From the NCBI GenBank assembly GCA_029963845.1, contig JANEYF010003871.1:2338501-2402500 (forward strand): DNA of 64,000 nucleotides, read 5' to 3'. Below, piece after piece: positions 1 to 11,166 of the stretch. The notes under the pieces are model-generated. The model had not been told where the DNA came from. It saw nothing but the letters and a program-made list of their open reading frames with translations, and ran no database searches. Numbering within the stretch: the stretch's first letter is position 1; each line of letters starts with the position of its first letter. Source of the DNA: Rhamnusium bicolor. Its lineage: Eukaryota; Arthropoda; Insecta; Coleoptera; Cerambycidae. A program made the position numbers and the translations under genes.

Positions 1-565
1 TTTTAAATTCTCTACGTAGAAATATTCCACGATTCTGGTGACCAAAATCTAAACCAATTGTGTGACACACCTCTTAATTCATTTTAATAAAACTTCCACA
101 TAATCCGTATTTTTTTCGGTTACTGTTATGATTTTTCAAATTTGAACTTATTACTTCACATATCCTTTTCGTCTTGCTACAGTCTTGTTTATAATTTAGA
201 ATATGAACAAGGAATAATGTAGAAACTCGGTATATTTAAAACTTTTTCAATATGGCAAAAAAATTTGTGCTTTGGAAAAATTTGCAAAAGTTGGAGAAAG
301 ATTTGTAAATGTGTTGGGTATTTCTGTGCACTTTGTTTTCGTAAGACCAAAAATAAATAGGTTGTGATTGTTTTCTCTTGTAAAATGGTGATTGTATGAA
401 AGACTTGAAAGGTTAAATGTTGTTAACATGAATTTGATTGGAGAAAAAAAATTTTTTTTGTTAACAAATTATTATGTGTGAAGTTATAAGGATGAATAAA
501 GATCTTTTAAGACACTTAAAAAAATAGATACGAAAAAAATAATCCGAATAAATTTTGGTCCTATA
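1..565. other. AT-rich sequence with no recognisable feature
   Basis: No coding pattern, RNA gene or repeat could be supported here. Confidence 0.5.
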
Positions 566-1061
566 CAGTGTGGAAATTAAGTAATGCATAAATTGAGTAA
601 TTTGAATAATTCATTAATTGGGTAAATTTATCTAGTTGCTGGTGTATCACGTTAGTTCGATTTTTCAACTATTTGTATAATTTCAAAATAAAAACGAATG
701 TGCCGTGCGTCGATAACTTTCCGTCAAACTTAGGCAACTAGATAAATTTTCCCAATTTAATGAATTTTTGTTATTTGAACTTTAAGACTGTTTTTCTCGA
801 TTTTTTTCAAATATAATATATTGAAAATTTGTAACGGTCGGAACCGGAATAAAAACTACTACCAAAATCAATAATAAAAAATATTGGTTGTCATTTAAAA
901 AAAGTCGACGACGTCATAACTTAAAAAATAAATGACATAAGAAACTAAAAATAGACTGAAAATATTTGCTGAAGTTAAAATCGCTATACCCCTTCAAGAT
1001 TTTTTCCAAATAATTAATATTAACGGAATTACTGAATTTATGTTACTTAATTTCCACACTG
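566..1061. mobile_element. MITE, mariner-like, 496 bp
   Basis: It starts with CAGTGTGGAAATTAAGTAA and ends with the inverse complement of the same 19 bases. The inverted similarity extends over roughly 35-40 bp at each end. TA flanks both ends (564-565 and 1062-1063), as expected for a Tc1/mariner-type target duplication. A second internal inverted repeat (about 595-640 against 733-785) lies inside. No coding capacity is seen. It abuts or interrupts the LINE remnant that begins directly after it. Confidence 0.75.
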
Positions 1062-1063
1062 TA

Positions 1064-1599
1064 TATAAGTTCTAAAAGGAATATTTCCTCTATCCCCTGA
1101 ATTGTTAAAAATAATGGGGAAGAAATTGGTTAATAGCTTTGCCAATTTTATTTCTCTGTCATTTGCAGTTCCGGTTGCTAATGTAAACAAAATGTTGATA
1201 CAATCGATATTCCATTCATCACTCAGGATGCAGTTGGTAAGGCGATTAAACAAATCAAACCAAACTGTACTATAGGATCTGACCATGGAACTGACCTGGT
1301 TCCTATGCTCTTAATCAAGAATGTGCATCGGCTTTTATTGCTCCTCTGACAGTTATGTTTAATTTAATTATAAAAGCGTCATATTTTCCAGAGTTGTAGA
1401 AACTGTCTAGAGTGTCCCGGTTTATGAAAAAGGCAATAGGAATGACAAAACGAATTACAGACATATTATTGTCATCTGCAACTTTGCATGAAGGGTAGGT
1501 TCACGGTGAAATATCTTGTGTGGAAATCTCAGTTCATTAATAATAAACTTGACCAACATAATCAAGTTGATATTATATATACTGATTTGACGGACTTAA
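1064..1599 (+). pseudogene. LINE reverse transcriptase remnant, 5' part
   Basis: In shifting + frames the translation shows pieces of a non-LTR retrotransposon reverse transcriptase. These are AIKQIKPNCTIGSD, then FIAPLTVMFNLIIKASYFPEL followed by WK-like and SRVSPV-like text, then KGNRNDKTNYRHIIVICNFA (the NYRPISIL block), and finally HNQVDIIYTDLT (the first catalytic-Asp block). Several stops and frameshifts show it is dead. The reading resumes at 3977 after a piggyBac-like insertion. The clade is jockey/CR1-like in general style and cannot be resolved by eye. Confidence 0.7.
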
Positions 1600-1731
1600 C
1601 CCATTTAGCTCTGAAACTATTATTTTTTAAAATTTTCTTTTTTTTCTTGCGATTGTTATTCAGTGGATACAGTTAATTAATGAAAAAAATATTAAAAAAA
1701 AAATTTAAATGATGTGATTGATTGAAACATG

Positions 1732-1766
1732 GTGTCCTTTTAAAAGGACGGTAGGGCTATATCAAG
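1732..1766 (+). repeat. piggyBac subterminal palindrome motif, copy 1
   Basis: Contains GTCCTTTTAAAAGGAC followed by GGTAGGGCTATAT. The same motif recurs inverted at 3594-3622 and direct at 3944-3974, the last overlapping the right terminus. These are possible transposase-binding subterminal repeats. Confidence 0.65.
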
Positions 1767-1835
1767 TAAAAAATAAGATAAAGTGAGAAACTTGAAAAGT
1801 ATTTTATTTTAATATAGTATGACATAAATAAATGA

Positions 1836-3545
1836 CTAAATTGTGTGATAATTTACAAAACAGTCTTTGAGATGTAATCCGCCATCACATTTGCGGCAAA
1901 CAAAATTTGCTTTTTTGACATACCGCGCATCGTCGCTGATTTTTGTGATATATAACCAGGTGGTCTAATCTGTCGTAGCGAGAAAATTCATGCAAATGTT
2001 TAGAAGATTTTGAAGGACCTCTCCTTGTAGTTCTCTTGTGGGTTTCCAATAGGTTAGTAGCTACGGCTCTTTGGAATTCTAGTTGCTCTAGATTCCCACT
2101 ATTGCTTTTGTGTAAACGCCAGGCGTTTTGCAGAGCCATAATGTGCAAATAGGGGGAAAATGCCCCCTGATTGAAACTCTGTATTCGCTTAGGTTTTGAT
2201 CACCACGATCTACACCTCCCATATTTTGGTTATAAGATTTTATCAGTCGGGGTTAATCTATGTAGATGTGTTTTTTTTTCTGATTGTGAAAACCGTTTTA
2301 CTTTATTTACTGGAAAATTTTTGAGAGCATTTGAAGCTACACTCACAACGCTATTGTCGTTCCACTTAGTTACAACCATCTCATTATCGGCCAAAACATA
2401 CTCAAAAACACGACGTTCTTTTTTCTTTAGTGTAGCTACTTTGAATAAAGGAGAATGTGGCAAACGATTTTCTCTTAGGATACCAGTGGCTTTTATGTTT
2501 CTTAGTTTTAATTCTTTGAGCAGCGAAATGGAAGTAAAAAAGTTATCAAAATACAAATGAAAGGAATCATAAGGCATTATTTCTAAAACATCTGCATATT
2601 GCAAAACTACAGATGCTCCGAGTCCCATATGTTTGTACTTCTCAGGCAGAGTAGTCGAAGATCCTTGATAGGGGTCAAAATAAACAATATAACCTAGACG
2701 CAAAGCACCAATCCAGAATTTGTAACCCCACCGGATTGGTTTACCTCTGACGAATTGTTTCCCGCTGTGGCGCCCAAAATAAGGAATCATAGACTCGTCT
2801 ATGCTGTGATTTTCTTCTCAAAAAACTTGTTGTTTAGAATATCAAATAAAGGCCTCATTTTCGAATATTTATCTGCTTTGTTTAGCTTAGTATTATCATT
2901 GCAATGCAAATTACTCATAATATATTGACATCTATCGCGCGATATAGCCTCACATACCAGTTTATTATGGTCTCATCCCTATTTTGTCAAAGCATTTGTT
3001 TTCGTGGGACAGGCATATAACCACTCAAAAGAAGAACTCCAATGAAACACAATAGCTCGTCTGCGGCAATGTCTCCTGCACGATTTTTTTTGCTGGGTAA
3101 ATAAATTCGAAAAATTGAGTATCTGATTTATCACTTCATCATCAAAGAACAACTGAGACGTAGCAGCAGGTGAAAGATTGTTGTTCACAGATGATACAAT
3201 TTTCCAGTTGGAAAAAGTCGTTTGTTCTAAATCACTAACTTTATACTCAAAATTTTTCAAAACTTTTGGTCTTCATTCCACAAATGCTGAGAGAAGTTTA
3301 TCATCGTCACAATCCCAGTCCTCTCAGTTGTTTTCTAAAACCATTTGCACTTCTACTTCGGCTCTGAGTTGTGCTCCAGGCAAATTTTCTACATCTACAA
3401 AGTCCTCATCACCTGAATCTTCGTCAGTGTCGCAGTCCTCATTAATATTTTCTGGTGAAAAAATTGCTATTTCTTCAGGAAAATCAGCTACATAATCTTT
3501 TTCTAACTCTTCCAGCAACTGGGCAAAAGTAAGCGGCTGTTTTCA
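1836..3545 (-). pseudogene. Decayed piggyBac-type transposase (DDE_Tnp_1_7)
   Basis: Read on the minus strand, the N-terminal part is acidic (DEDSGDEDFVDVENLP). The catalytic region includes DESMIPYFGRHSGKQ and RGKPIRWGYKFW, then LYFDNFFTS with a second expected Asp. The C-terminus ends in a cysteine-rich zinc-binding tail (RRCAVCQKS, then KFVCRKCD in another frame, then LHLKDCF). These are hallmarks of piggyBac transposases. Reading-frame breaks near 3265-3320, 2790-2980, 2150-2230 and 1900 make it non-functional. It lies entirely between the terminal repeats of the element at 1600-3976. Confidence 0.85.
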
Positions 3546-3976
3546 GTACCTGAAAAATATACAATATACTTGAGTCAATAGTAGTGGATAAACCTACCGC
3601 CCTTTTAAAAGGACACTGTTTTTTTTACTATAATATTGTTAATAATTTGGATAAAATTGTGAGGTTATGGTACTTACGGCGTTTATGGGTCTATATTGTA
3701 TCCAAATAAGACATAGAGCCGTTATTGTCATTAAAAACTACGATAGCTTACCTTTTGTCATTCATTGTAATTGTCAGATAAACGGTCTAGTAGAAAAACG
3801 TAAACTATCCACTAAACATCAACAGTTTTAACAAACACGTGCTACAGAGTGCAGACTGATTGTCAATACTTTCAAGTCAGAAATTTAAGTGGCGCCACCT
3901 GTATTCAAATAGTTGTAATAGATACAGGTAAGCAAATTTCAACCGTCCTTTTAAAAGGACAGTAGGGCTATATGGG

Positions 3977-4430
3977 CAATCATGGAATTTTATTGAATAA
4001 ATTGAATACTTTCGGATCTAACCCTCTTGTGCAGCTTTCCTCTTTATACTTGAAAACAAATATCAGTTTTCTCAGTACCATGATTAAATGTCGGAAAAGT
4101 TTGTACAATTAACTGGGATACCGCAGGGTTCCTTTTTATCATGTTCATCATTAATATTGTGTTAGCCTATTTGTACGTTATCTGATTTAAGTAGATGATC
4201 TTAAGGTACTGTGCGAAGTTGTTACCAAGAATGTGAACTGTTACAAAATGCACTTAATAAAATAAATTCATGGTGTACACATAACAACTTACCACTAAAT
4301 GATTCCAAATGCATGTTATGTCATTCACAAGAAATCCTATTGCATTTAATTTTGATATAAATTGGGCGATACATCATTGCATAGGTCTGATTACTTAAAA
4401 GATCTAATAAATAAATAATAACAGGTTAAC
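3977..4430 (+). pseudogene. LINE reverse transcriptase remnant, 3' part
   Basis: Continues the LINE interrupted at 1599. The + frames give NHGILLNKLNTFGSNPL, then TGIPQGSFL (the G-PQGS block that precedes the YADD motif), then INSWCTHNNLPLNDSKCM, the thumb-side motif seen in insect jockey-like elements. The YADD catalytic motif itself is degraded. Frameshifts and stops are present. Confidence 0.7.
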
Positions 4431-4969
4431 CTCAATAAAAGTGTTAACTAACTCTGCCAACTGCAGTGTATATTATTTTAGAAATTATTGTTTTTATATC
4501 AGCTGTATTTAATTAATTTAAAAAATTGATTTTTACTTCATCATTGGGATAAACATACACAAATACCTATTCTACTTGTTCAACAGATTATTAAGGGATT
4601 CCAACAGCTGTACACTTATTTACAAATTGCAAACTTTTAATGTGTACCGATATTAATATTTTGCTGTGTTTATACAATAATATTTTTATAATTTATACAC
4701 ACTGCATACCTATTACTACACCATGAAATAAAAATTCCTTCTTTTAAAAAAAGCAACTACGCTATCATTTATTATTTTAAATTCTTCTTTTATTACTCTT
4801 TGTCGTCAAAATTAAGCAGACTACTGTTCAATTTATCCTTCTGCACGCTTACCATTTAATGAAACATTTATCATTTAACAAAATAAAGAAAACGAACCCA
4901 TTAAATACAACTGACCCCATGTTTCCAGCCTTTGTATTTACCAATTCCCCTAAATCAGGTTTGTTTCAG
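4431..4969. other. Intronic AT-rich sequence before exon 1
   Basis: Nothing recognisable apart from the polypyrimidine tract and acceptor at its 3' end. Confidence 0.5.
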
Positions 4970-5209
4970 CGGTGCTAAGGATAAATCGAAGAGCCGCACT
5001 ACCCAATCGAGCGGAATAGGATCCAGCGGCAAGAAAAACGTGACGTTACTGGCCCGTTATTGCAGAGAACATGTTCCCCGAAGTTGCGACCATTCCCTTT
5101 TGGCCAACGCCACACGTTACCCAAGGCCGTGCTCGCTGGCCGAGAGCTTTTTAACCTCCGGAGACAGCCTCACCCTGGAACTACGACTTGCCGACTCCAC
5201 TGCACTCAG
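4970..5209 (+). CDS. Host gene exon 1 in window: CUB-type module of a CUB/LDLa membrane protein
   Basis: This is an internal exon of a multi-exon cell-surface protein gene. It is preceded by a pyrimidine-rich acceptor (ttgtttcag) and followed by a GT donor after CTCAG. It begins with the last base of a split codon and ends with two bases (AG) of an Arg codon that the exon at 25836 completes. The ~79 residues contain cysteines in the pattern expected of an extracellular module, an N-glycosylation site (ANATRY) and the stretch GDSLTLELRLADSTALR, which resembles the closing beta strands of a CUB domain. The frame has no stop, and composition is more GC-rich than the flanks. The function is inferred from the joined exons; no catalytic role is visible. 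Upstream exons with the signal peptide lie outside the window. Confidence 0.85.
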
Positions 5210-5771
5210 GTTATTACTTTCAATAGATCACAGCTTAAACAAACATGCATGTTTCCTCTTGAAACGGGATACCTTTGAGCTTTCGTTTGTACTGAATAAT
5301 AGAGACATCAGTGGAAAACTGTTGACGGTTTCCTGAACCTCCTTGAGATTTGCATCATAAAATCTGAAAATAGTGAAAAGTTTAAATCATTCAAAGAGTA
5401 GGTACGTAGATAAATTTTTAGTAAGCACATACAAATATGTATTAGAATGCGTATGTTTCAGTGATTTGACTTAAAAAATTCTCAAATAATTCAGGTACAA
5501 ATTTTAGACAGTCAACAATAATTAGAATCATATTTACACTAATTACATGTCAAAATATTTAAACAACACTACCTTTCATAATACATGATGTAAGTGCTTA
5601 TTTACAAAATTAAATTTTTTGCCCCTTTCTAATATAAATATTAAAATGAACGAGATAAAGATTTATTGGAAATTAAGTTGTTTATAAGTTCGGTATCTTT
5701 TTTTTCCTGAAAATGTCATATCAATAGCTATATGATGTGCATTGGATATGGGCAGATCCAAACATTATATA
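5210..5771. other. Start of intron 1, no feature recognised
   Basis: AT-rich; an open frame runs past the donor to 5336, but the splice phase shows it is not exon sequence. TA at 5770-5771 is the left target site of the next element. Confidence 0.5.
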
Positions 5772-8444
5772 CAGGGTGTTCCACCTAAGAGGGATTCTTC
5801 TGTAACTATGTAACTGTAAAATTTATAAAAAAATGGTTTTAATAAAAGTTGTCTGGAATGATATAAGCCATGTAAAGTAAATAGTTTTAGCTTTACAGGG
5901 TGTTCCATTTCGAGTGGGCGCTACATAACTTTGTTATTTTAAATGGAACACCCTATATGTTATTGCATTTATGAATTCCTTGGTTAATATTATGTAGAGT
6001 TTATTAAATGTACATGGTATTTAAATCTTACCGTTTTCGAGATATTCAGTTGTTTTTGAAAAAAATCACGATTTCAGCTTTCTAAATGAGGCTAGATAGC
6101 ATCTAAACCGTAAGAGTAAGAAACGTGCAGTTTTCACAGTTCGTTTTGGCATAAATTACTCTATCTTGTCATCTGTGAGCAAAACGTGTACGTTATTCAT
6201 ACTCGGAGATACTGAGACCTACATTTAATAATCTTACGAGTTGAAAAACTTTTTTTTTTTCAAATGGAATGACCCATATCAATTATCATGGATGAATGCA
6301 AAATTGAATGCCCTTTCGACTGATATAAGGTTGTCCATACTTATCTCTAACGGTTTTCCAGAAAAATCAGGTTATTTTCTAAAGTCCGAAAAAGTCGATA
6401 TGTAACAGCGTCAAGAAGGCCTTGCAAAACAACTTTTCCCTCACATTTTATCAGGCTTGGGACTGACAGTGTCAATATTTACTGGCATGTTTAAAAAGTG
6501 GTTTGACAAATAAAAGTAAACCACTAACAACAACTAAAACAAAACTCAAAAACGAAACCAACTGAAACTCGGAACACAACAAGGAGAAGAATACTTAGAC
6601 CGCTGATTTACATCAACTGCTCGAGGTGTCCTCCATTTTGATTAATACACAAACGAATTCGGTTTTTAAAAGACTGTTCAACATTGGTCAGCATGTGTGG
6701 CGTAATTTATTGAAATGCTACTCTAACGCTCTGCCGCATATCTTCTGCGGTAGTTGGTGGTGTAACGTAAACTTTACTTTTTATAAATCCCCATAAATAG
6801 AAGTCGCAACTTGTCATATCTGGACACCTTGAAGGCCAACTCACTGGTCCCCCGCGCTCAATCCATCTGTTGGGAAAAGTTTCGTGTAAAAACTGACGAA
6901 CAGCAGCGGCATTGTGAGGTGGAGCACCATCATGTTGCATCCACATTGTTCGAAGTGTAGCTAAAGGAATGTTGCCTAACAAATCTTCTACAGTGTTTGT
7001 TAAAAAGTTTAAATAAACTGCTCCAGTTAGATGCTGGTCAAAAAAGAATGGTTGAATGATATGGGTTCCCAAAATTGCTCCCCACACGTTCAAAGACCAT
7101 CTGTGTTGGCTATGAGTTGTCCGAAATTGGTGAGGATTTACTGTGTCATAATAATGGCGATTATGACGATTATCGAAACCATTTTTATGAAAAGTAGCCT
7201 CATCGGAGAACACAACCCGTTTAAAAAATCATCTTCTTGATTTAACATCTCAAGTGCCCACTGACAAAACTTCAGTCTCCGCTGAAAGTCTACTTCTAGC
7301 AACTCTTGGTGTAATTGGATGCGATAAGGATGATATCTGTGCTGTTTTAAAATCCTATGTATCGACGTTGTACTAATACCCGTTGTGTGACTAATTTGTG
7401 GCACACTTATTTGCGGGTTTTTCTGAATACAACCCAGCACAAAAAATTCAGTTTCCTCCGTAACTACAGTTTTATAGCGATTTCGTTTTGTATGTCGAAT
7501 ATTACCACTATTTAAAAACCTATCAAGCACTAGTTGAAATGCTTTACGCCGTGGATGTGGTCTGTCTGGATAGCGCTGTGCATAATTTCGTGATGCCAAT
7601 AACGGATTTCTTTCACACACATCGAGGACAAAAACCATATCAATCATTTCTTCCTGCGTTAGCGACATTTTGAAAATATTATAATAAACTTTTACTCTCT
7701 ACTTAGCAAAATAACTACAACGTCAACGTTAATCAAAATTAGAGTGACATTTAATTTTCTTTGTAAGTCAAACAATGCAATAAACATTGTTTGCAAAGCC
7801 TTCTTGACGCTGTTACATAGCTACCTTTTCGTACTTTAGAAAAGAACCTGATTTTTTCTGGAAAACTGTTAGTATAAGTATGGACAACCTTATATCAGTC
7901 GAAAGGGCATTCAATTTTGAATTCACCCATGATAATTAATATGGGTCATTCCATTTCAAAAAGAAGTTTGTCAACTCGTAAGATTATTAAATGTAGGTCT
8001 CAATATTTCCGAGTCTAAATAACGTACACATTTTGCTCACAGATGACAAGATAGAGTAATTTATGCCAAAACGAACTGTGAAAACTGCACGTTTCTAACT
8101 CTTATGGTTTAGATGCTATCTAGCCTCATTTAGAGAGCTGAAATCGTGATTTTTTTCAAAAACAACCGAATATCTCGAAAACGGTAAGATTTAAACACCA
8201 TGTACATTTAATAAACTCTACCTAACATTAACCAAGGAATTCAAAAATTCATTAATATACAGGGTATTCTATTTAAAATAACAAAGTTATGTAGCGCCCA
8301 TGCGAAATTGAACACCCTGTAAAGCAAAAAAATATTTTCTTTACATGGCCCACATGATTCCAGACAACTTTTATTAAAACCATTTTTTTATAAATTTTAC
8401 AGTTACATAGTTACAGAAGAATCCCTCTTAGGTGGTTCATTACG
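5772..8444 (-). mobile_element. Mariner-like (DUF4817-type) transposon with ~658-bp terminal inverted repeats
   Basis: The left arm (5772-6430) starts CAGGGTGTTCCACCTAAGAGG. The right arm (7788-8444) is its inverse complement with high similarity throughout, for example a shared segment with TGACAAGATAGAGTAAT and another with GAAAGGGCATTCAATTTTG. TA flanks both ends (5770-5771, 8445-8446). The last ~10 bases of the right end have diverged. Between the arms is one transposase gene on the minus strand. Total length is 2673 bp. The long arms are notable, because classical mariners have 20-30-bp repeats. Confidence 0.88.
6608..7668 (-). pseudogene. DUF4817/DDE_3-type transposase, nearly intact
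   Basis: It starts at the ATG at 7668 (MSLTQEEMIDMVFVLDVCER). An N-terminal helix-turn-helix region (DUF4817-like) follows, then PQISHTTGISTTSIHRILKQ, a second HTH. The catalytic part has FSDEATFHKNGF (first Asp), MQHDGAPPHNAAAV (second Asp) and CPDMTSCDFYLWGFIKSKVY (third Asp). Two lesions are visible. One is a one-base shift at the A run 7223-7228, where the frame passes from DDFLNG to VVFSDEA. The other is a TAA at 6704-6706, after which the natural C-terminus ITPHMLTNVEQSF…GGHLEQLM continues to the stop at 6608. Repaired length would be about 353 residues, normal for the family. It may have been recently active. Confidence 0.85.
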
Positions 8445-8699
8445 TAGGGAAAACACTTCCCTGGTGATTCCTGTTTCATGAAAAAAAAATCATTATGTCC
8501 GAATTAGTACTAATTATAGAATGAAGAAAACATAAATGGTTATTACCATCTTCCAGAAAATACCCTGTAAATTATAATTCAGCAACAATAAGATTTCAGA
8601 ACATGTACTTCATGTATTATTTAGTTTTCAGTTATTTTTACAAAGTAAATACATATTTTAAATGAAATAAAATATGTTTAATTTAAATAAATCTTCATA

Positions 8700-8918
8700 T
8701 GTGACCTCGTAACCGAGTGGTAAGGACACTTACTCTTACCCTGGAGTCCAGGGTTCGTTCCCCGGTCAAGGAGCTAGGACTTTTTCTACACCAGAAATTA
8801 ATCCTAGCATACTTGGACATTGGGTGTGTTCATTATCTCTAAATCTGTAGCCCTTTCACACACAAAGTACCTTGAAATACCTTCAGGGATACAGGGGGTT
8901 GTATTACCTGTGGTGTTC
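8700..8918 (+). repeat. tRNA-derived SINE, copy 1
   Basis: The head resembles a tRNA gene: an A-box-like TAACCGAGTGG and a B box GGGTTCGTTCCCC. The body shares CTAAATCTGTAGCCC and a CAGGG-GGGTTGTA-T segment ending in GGTGTT with the copies at 16595-16826 and 44150-44390. Confidence 0.8.
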
Positions 8919-9319
8919 AGTTTAATTTAAATGTAGAACACGGAAACAAAATAATGAGCCAATATTGGACCAATGTTGTCAAAAGGTTAGCTCAACATTA
9001 AATGTAAACAATTCTCTAGATTGACTCAATATTGATTGAACTATATTGGGATGATATTAAAAGACTATATCATATAATATGATATTGAACCTCAGATTAA
9101 TAATATAAAGATAAGTAATACCCATAAGAGATACACTGCTTATTATGACCGATACATAAACAACAATTGGCATGTTTACATATCAATGTATCCAAAACAA
9201 ACCAGGGTTGGCTCAAGGATTCAGCGTTTATTTTAATGCTTTTGCGTAACTTAAAACTTAATAGGTATACAAAATTTGTTTGCTACAGTAATGTATTTTT
9301 CAATGCTATTCCGCTGTTG
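8919..9319. other. Intronic AT-rich sequence, nothing recognised
   Basis: No supported feature. Confidence 0.45.
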
Positions 9320-9434
9320 CTATTTTAATCTCTGTTGTTTTAAGTGATTTTAAAGTTTTGTGTTTTATGGGGTACTGATTAATAATCGATTTTTAGTTAT
9401 AAAGATTTATTTAGTGAATATTTATTGAGAAACA

Positions 9435-9978
9435 ATGGCTAATAAGTGTGTAGTGTGCGGCTAAAGAGGGAAACAACGGCGTTGTTTATCTTTTCACAGG
9501 TAAGTAAACAGAACAGATCAGGGTCGGCATAATGCGTAAATGCGAAAGTGTGAAGGATCAAAAATGACTAAAATTAATGTAAGCTTTACAAAAAATAAAA
9601 AACAACATTTGATTCCATTTGAAGTAAAAAAATCCACATTTTATTAAATAAGATACTTATACAAAAATATTTATTTTAACTTAAATGGAAAGTTCATTCT
9701 TAAGGTAGCTCACAAACTGTAGATGTTTCAAAGTCTGTTAATACTTTTTAATTCAATTTTAACGGTTGTTATTAAAAAATGTGTTTATTTTCAGATTCAC
9801 CGAGAATCTGGTGAGAAGAGACAGTTAGCTGAAAGCTCTTAAAATGGAAAATGCCAGTAAGTGGCACTACGTGTGTTCAAAACACTTAAAAAAATGATTA
9901 CACTATTAATAGATCTGGATTAAATGTCATGAGAATCAGTACTGTTCTATTTTCTCCCCCTGACAACACTATTACCAG
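9435..9978 (+). pseudogene. THAP-domain gene copy, left arm (two exons, broken)
   Basis: Exon 1 is 9435-9499 (MANKCVVCG, then a TAA, then RGKQRRCLSFHR split at the donor gtaagt). Exon 2 is 9795-9978, after acceptor ttttcag. The THAP zinc-binding residues appear as CVVC and, near the end, the C-x2-H of VCSKH. The exon-1 stop after CG and a second stop where the right arm has Trp (RRDS*) make this copy non-functional. The splice sites are intact. It corresponds exactly to the minus-strand copy at 10636-11166. Confidence 0.78.
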
Positions 9979-10635
9979 GTTCGTCACATGTACTGTCCAG
10001 GTTATTAGAGAATTATATTGAAAAGTAATAATATACTGAGTAGTCACTCATTCATACCTCATGAAATAATATCAAGTAGATACCTACAAAGCATCAACTG
10101 TTTATATTACTTTTGTTGCAATGTAGGTCTGTCTATTTCAAAGAAATCTCACTTGTTTCAGCATTGGAATATTCCTTTGCCACCATTCGTACCCAAGATA
10201 GAAAAGTATGTTAAATTTAAAAATACAGTGCAGTGATCCAAAACAATTTTTTGGATCACTACACGCTACATTTAAAGAACGTAAGAATATCTACAATTTG
10301 ATGTACCGGACATGGGTTGTTTAAAAAATAAAAAAAAAATGGACCAGGGGAGTTTAAAATGGCGGGCCCTATATATTTGAATTTAACATACATTGCTATC
10401 TTGGGTACTAATGGTGGCAAAGGAATTAAATTTTCAATGCTGAAACAAATGAGATTTCTTTGAAATATATAAACCTACATCACTGCAATAAAAGTAACAT
10501 ATCAACAAAACAGTTGATGCTCTGTAGGTATCTATATATTTGATATTATTTCATGAGGTATGAATGAGTGACTGCTTAGTATATTATTAATTTTTAATAT
10601 AATTCCCTACTAACCTGGGCAGTACATGTACGAAC

Positions 10636-11166
10636 CTGGTGATAGTGTTGCCAGGGGAAAAATAGAACAGTACTGATTCTCAAGTCTTTTAATTCAGATC
10701 TTTTAATAGCATAATCATTTCTTTTTAAATGTTCTGAACACACGTAGTGCCACTTACTGCCATTTTCCATTTTGAGAGCATTCAGCCAACTTTCTCTTCT
10801 CTCCATATTCTCGGGAAATCTGAAATAAACACATTTTTAATAACCTTTAAAATTGAATTAAAAAAATATCAATTGACTTTAAAATATCTACAGTTTGTGG
10901 GCAACCTTAAGAATGAAATTTCCATTGAAGTTAAAATAAATGTTTTTTTATAAGTATCTTTTTTTGATAAAATGTGGATTTTTTACTGTTCAAATGGAAT
11001 CAAATGTTGTTTTTGTTTTTGTAAGCTATCATTAATTTTAGTTATTTTTGAGCTTTCGCACTTTCGCATTATGCCGGCCCTGATTTGTTTTGTTTACTTA
11101 CTTGTGAAAAGATAAACAACCCCGTAGTTTTCCTCTTTGACCGCACACTACACACTTATTAGTCAT
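10636..11166 (-). CDS. THAP-domain gene copy, right arm (two exons, frame open)
   Basis: On the minus strand, exon 1 is 11166-11102 (MTNKCVVCGQRGKLRGCLSF-HK) with a GTAAGT donor. Exon 2 is 10819-10636 (FPENMERRESWLNALKMENG, then KWHYVCSEHLKRNDY, then RISTVLFFPW) with a GT donor after CACCAG. The C-x2-C, the C-x2-H in VCSEH, the conserved Trp and Pro, and the AVPTIF-like box (STVLFF) together define a complete C2CH THAP DNA-binding domain of ~85 residues. No downstream exon is recognisable, so whether it is expressed is unknown. The frame is open where the left-arm copy has two stops. Confidence 0.75.

Larger units (their letters stand above)
1600..3976 (-). mobile_element. piggyBac-like DNA transposon, 2377 bp, inserted in a LINE
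   Basis: The left end CCCATTTAGCTCTG follows a TTAA at 1596-1599. The right end, read in reverse, is CCCATATAGCCCTA, so about 14 bp of imperfect terminal inverted repeat is present. The right target copy at 3977-3980 reads CAAT, apparently a decayed TTAA. The interrupted LINE resumes immediately after (NHGILLNKLN). Inside are three copies of a subterminal motif containing the palindrome GTCCTTTTAAAAGGAC next to a GGTAGGG-TATA stretch (1733-1765, 3594-3622, 3944-3974). A decayed transposase lies on the minus strand. The length is typical for piggyBac elements. Confidence 0.85.

Noticed and set aside
2171..2560. 129-aa plus-strand ORF
   Set aside because: Antisense shadow of the piggyBac transposase, which has the conserved motifs.
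5060..5278. 72-aa ORF overlapping exon 1
   Set aside because: Wrong frame for the exon; it lacks the CUB-like residues and phase compatibility.
8700..8775. Functional tRNA gene
   Set aside because: The cloverleaf is imperfect, and the same head recurs with a conserved non-tRNA body in two other copies, so it is a SINE.
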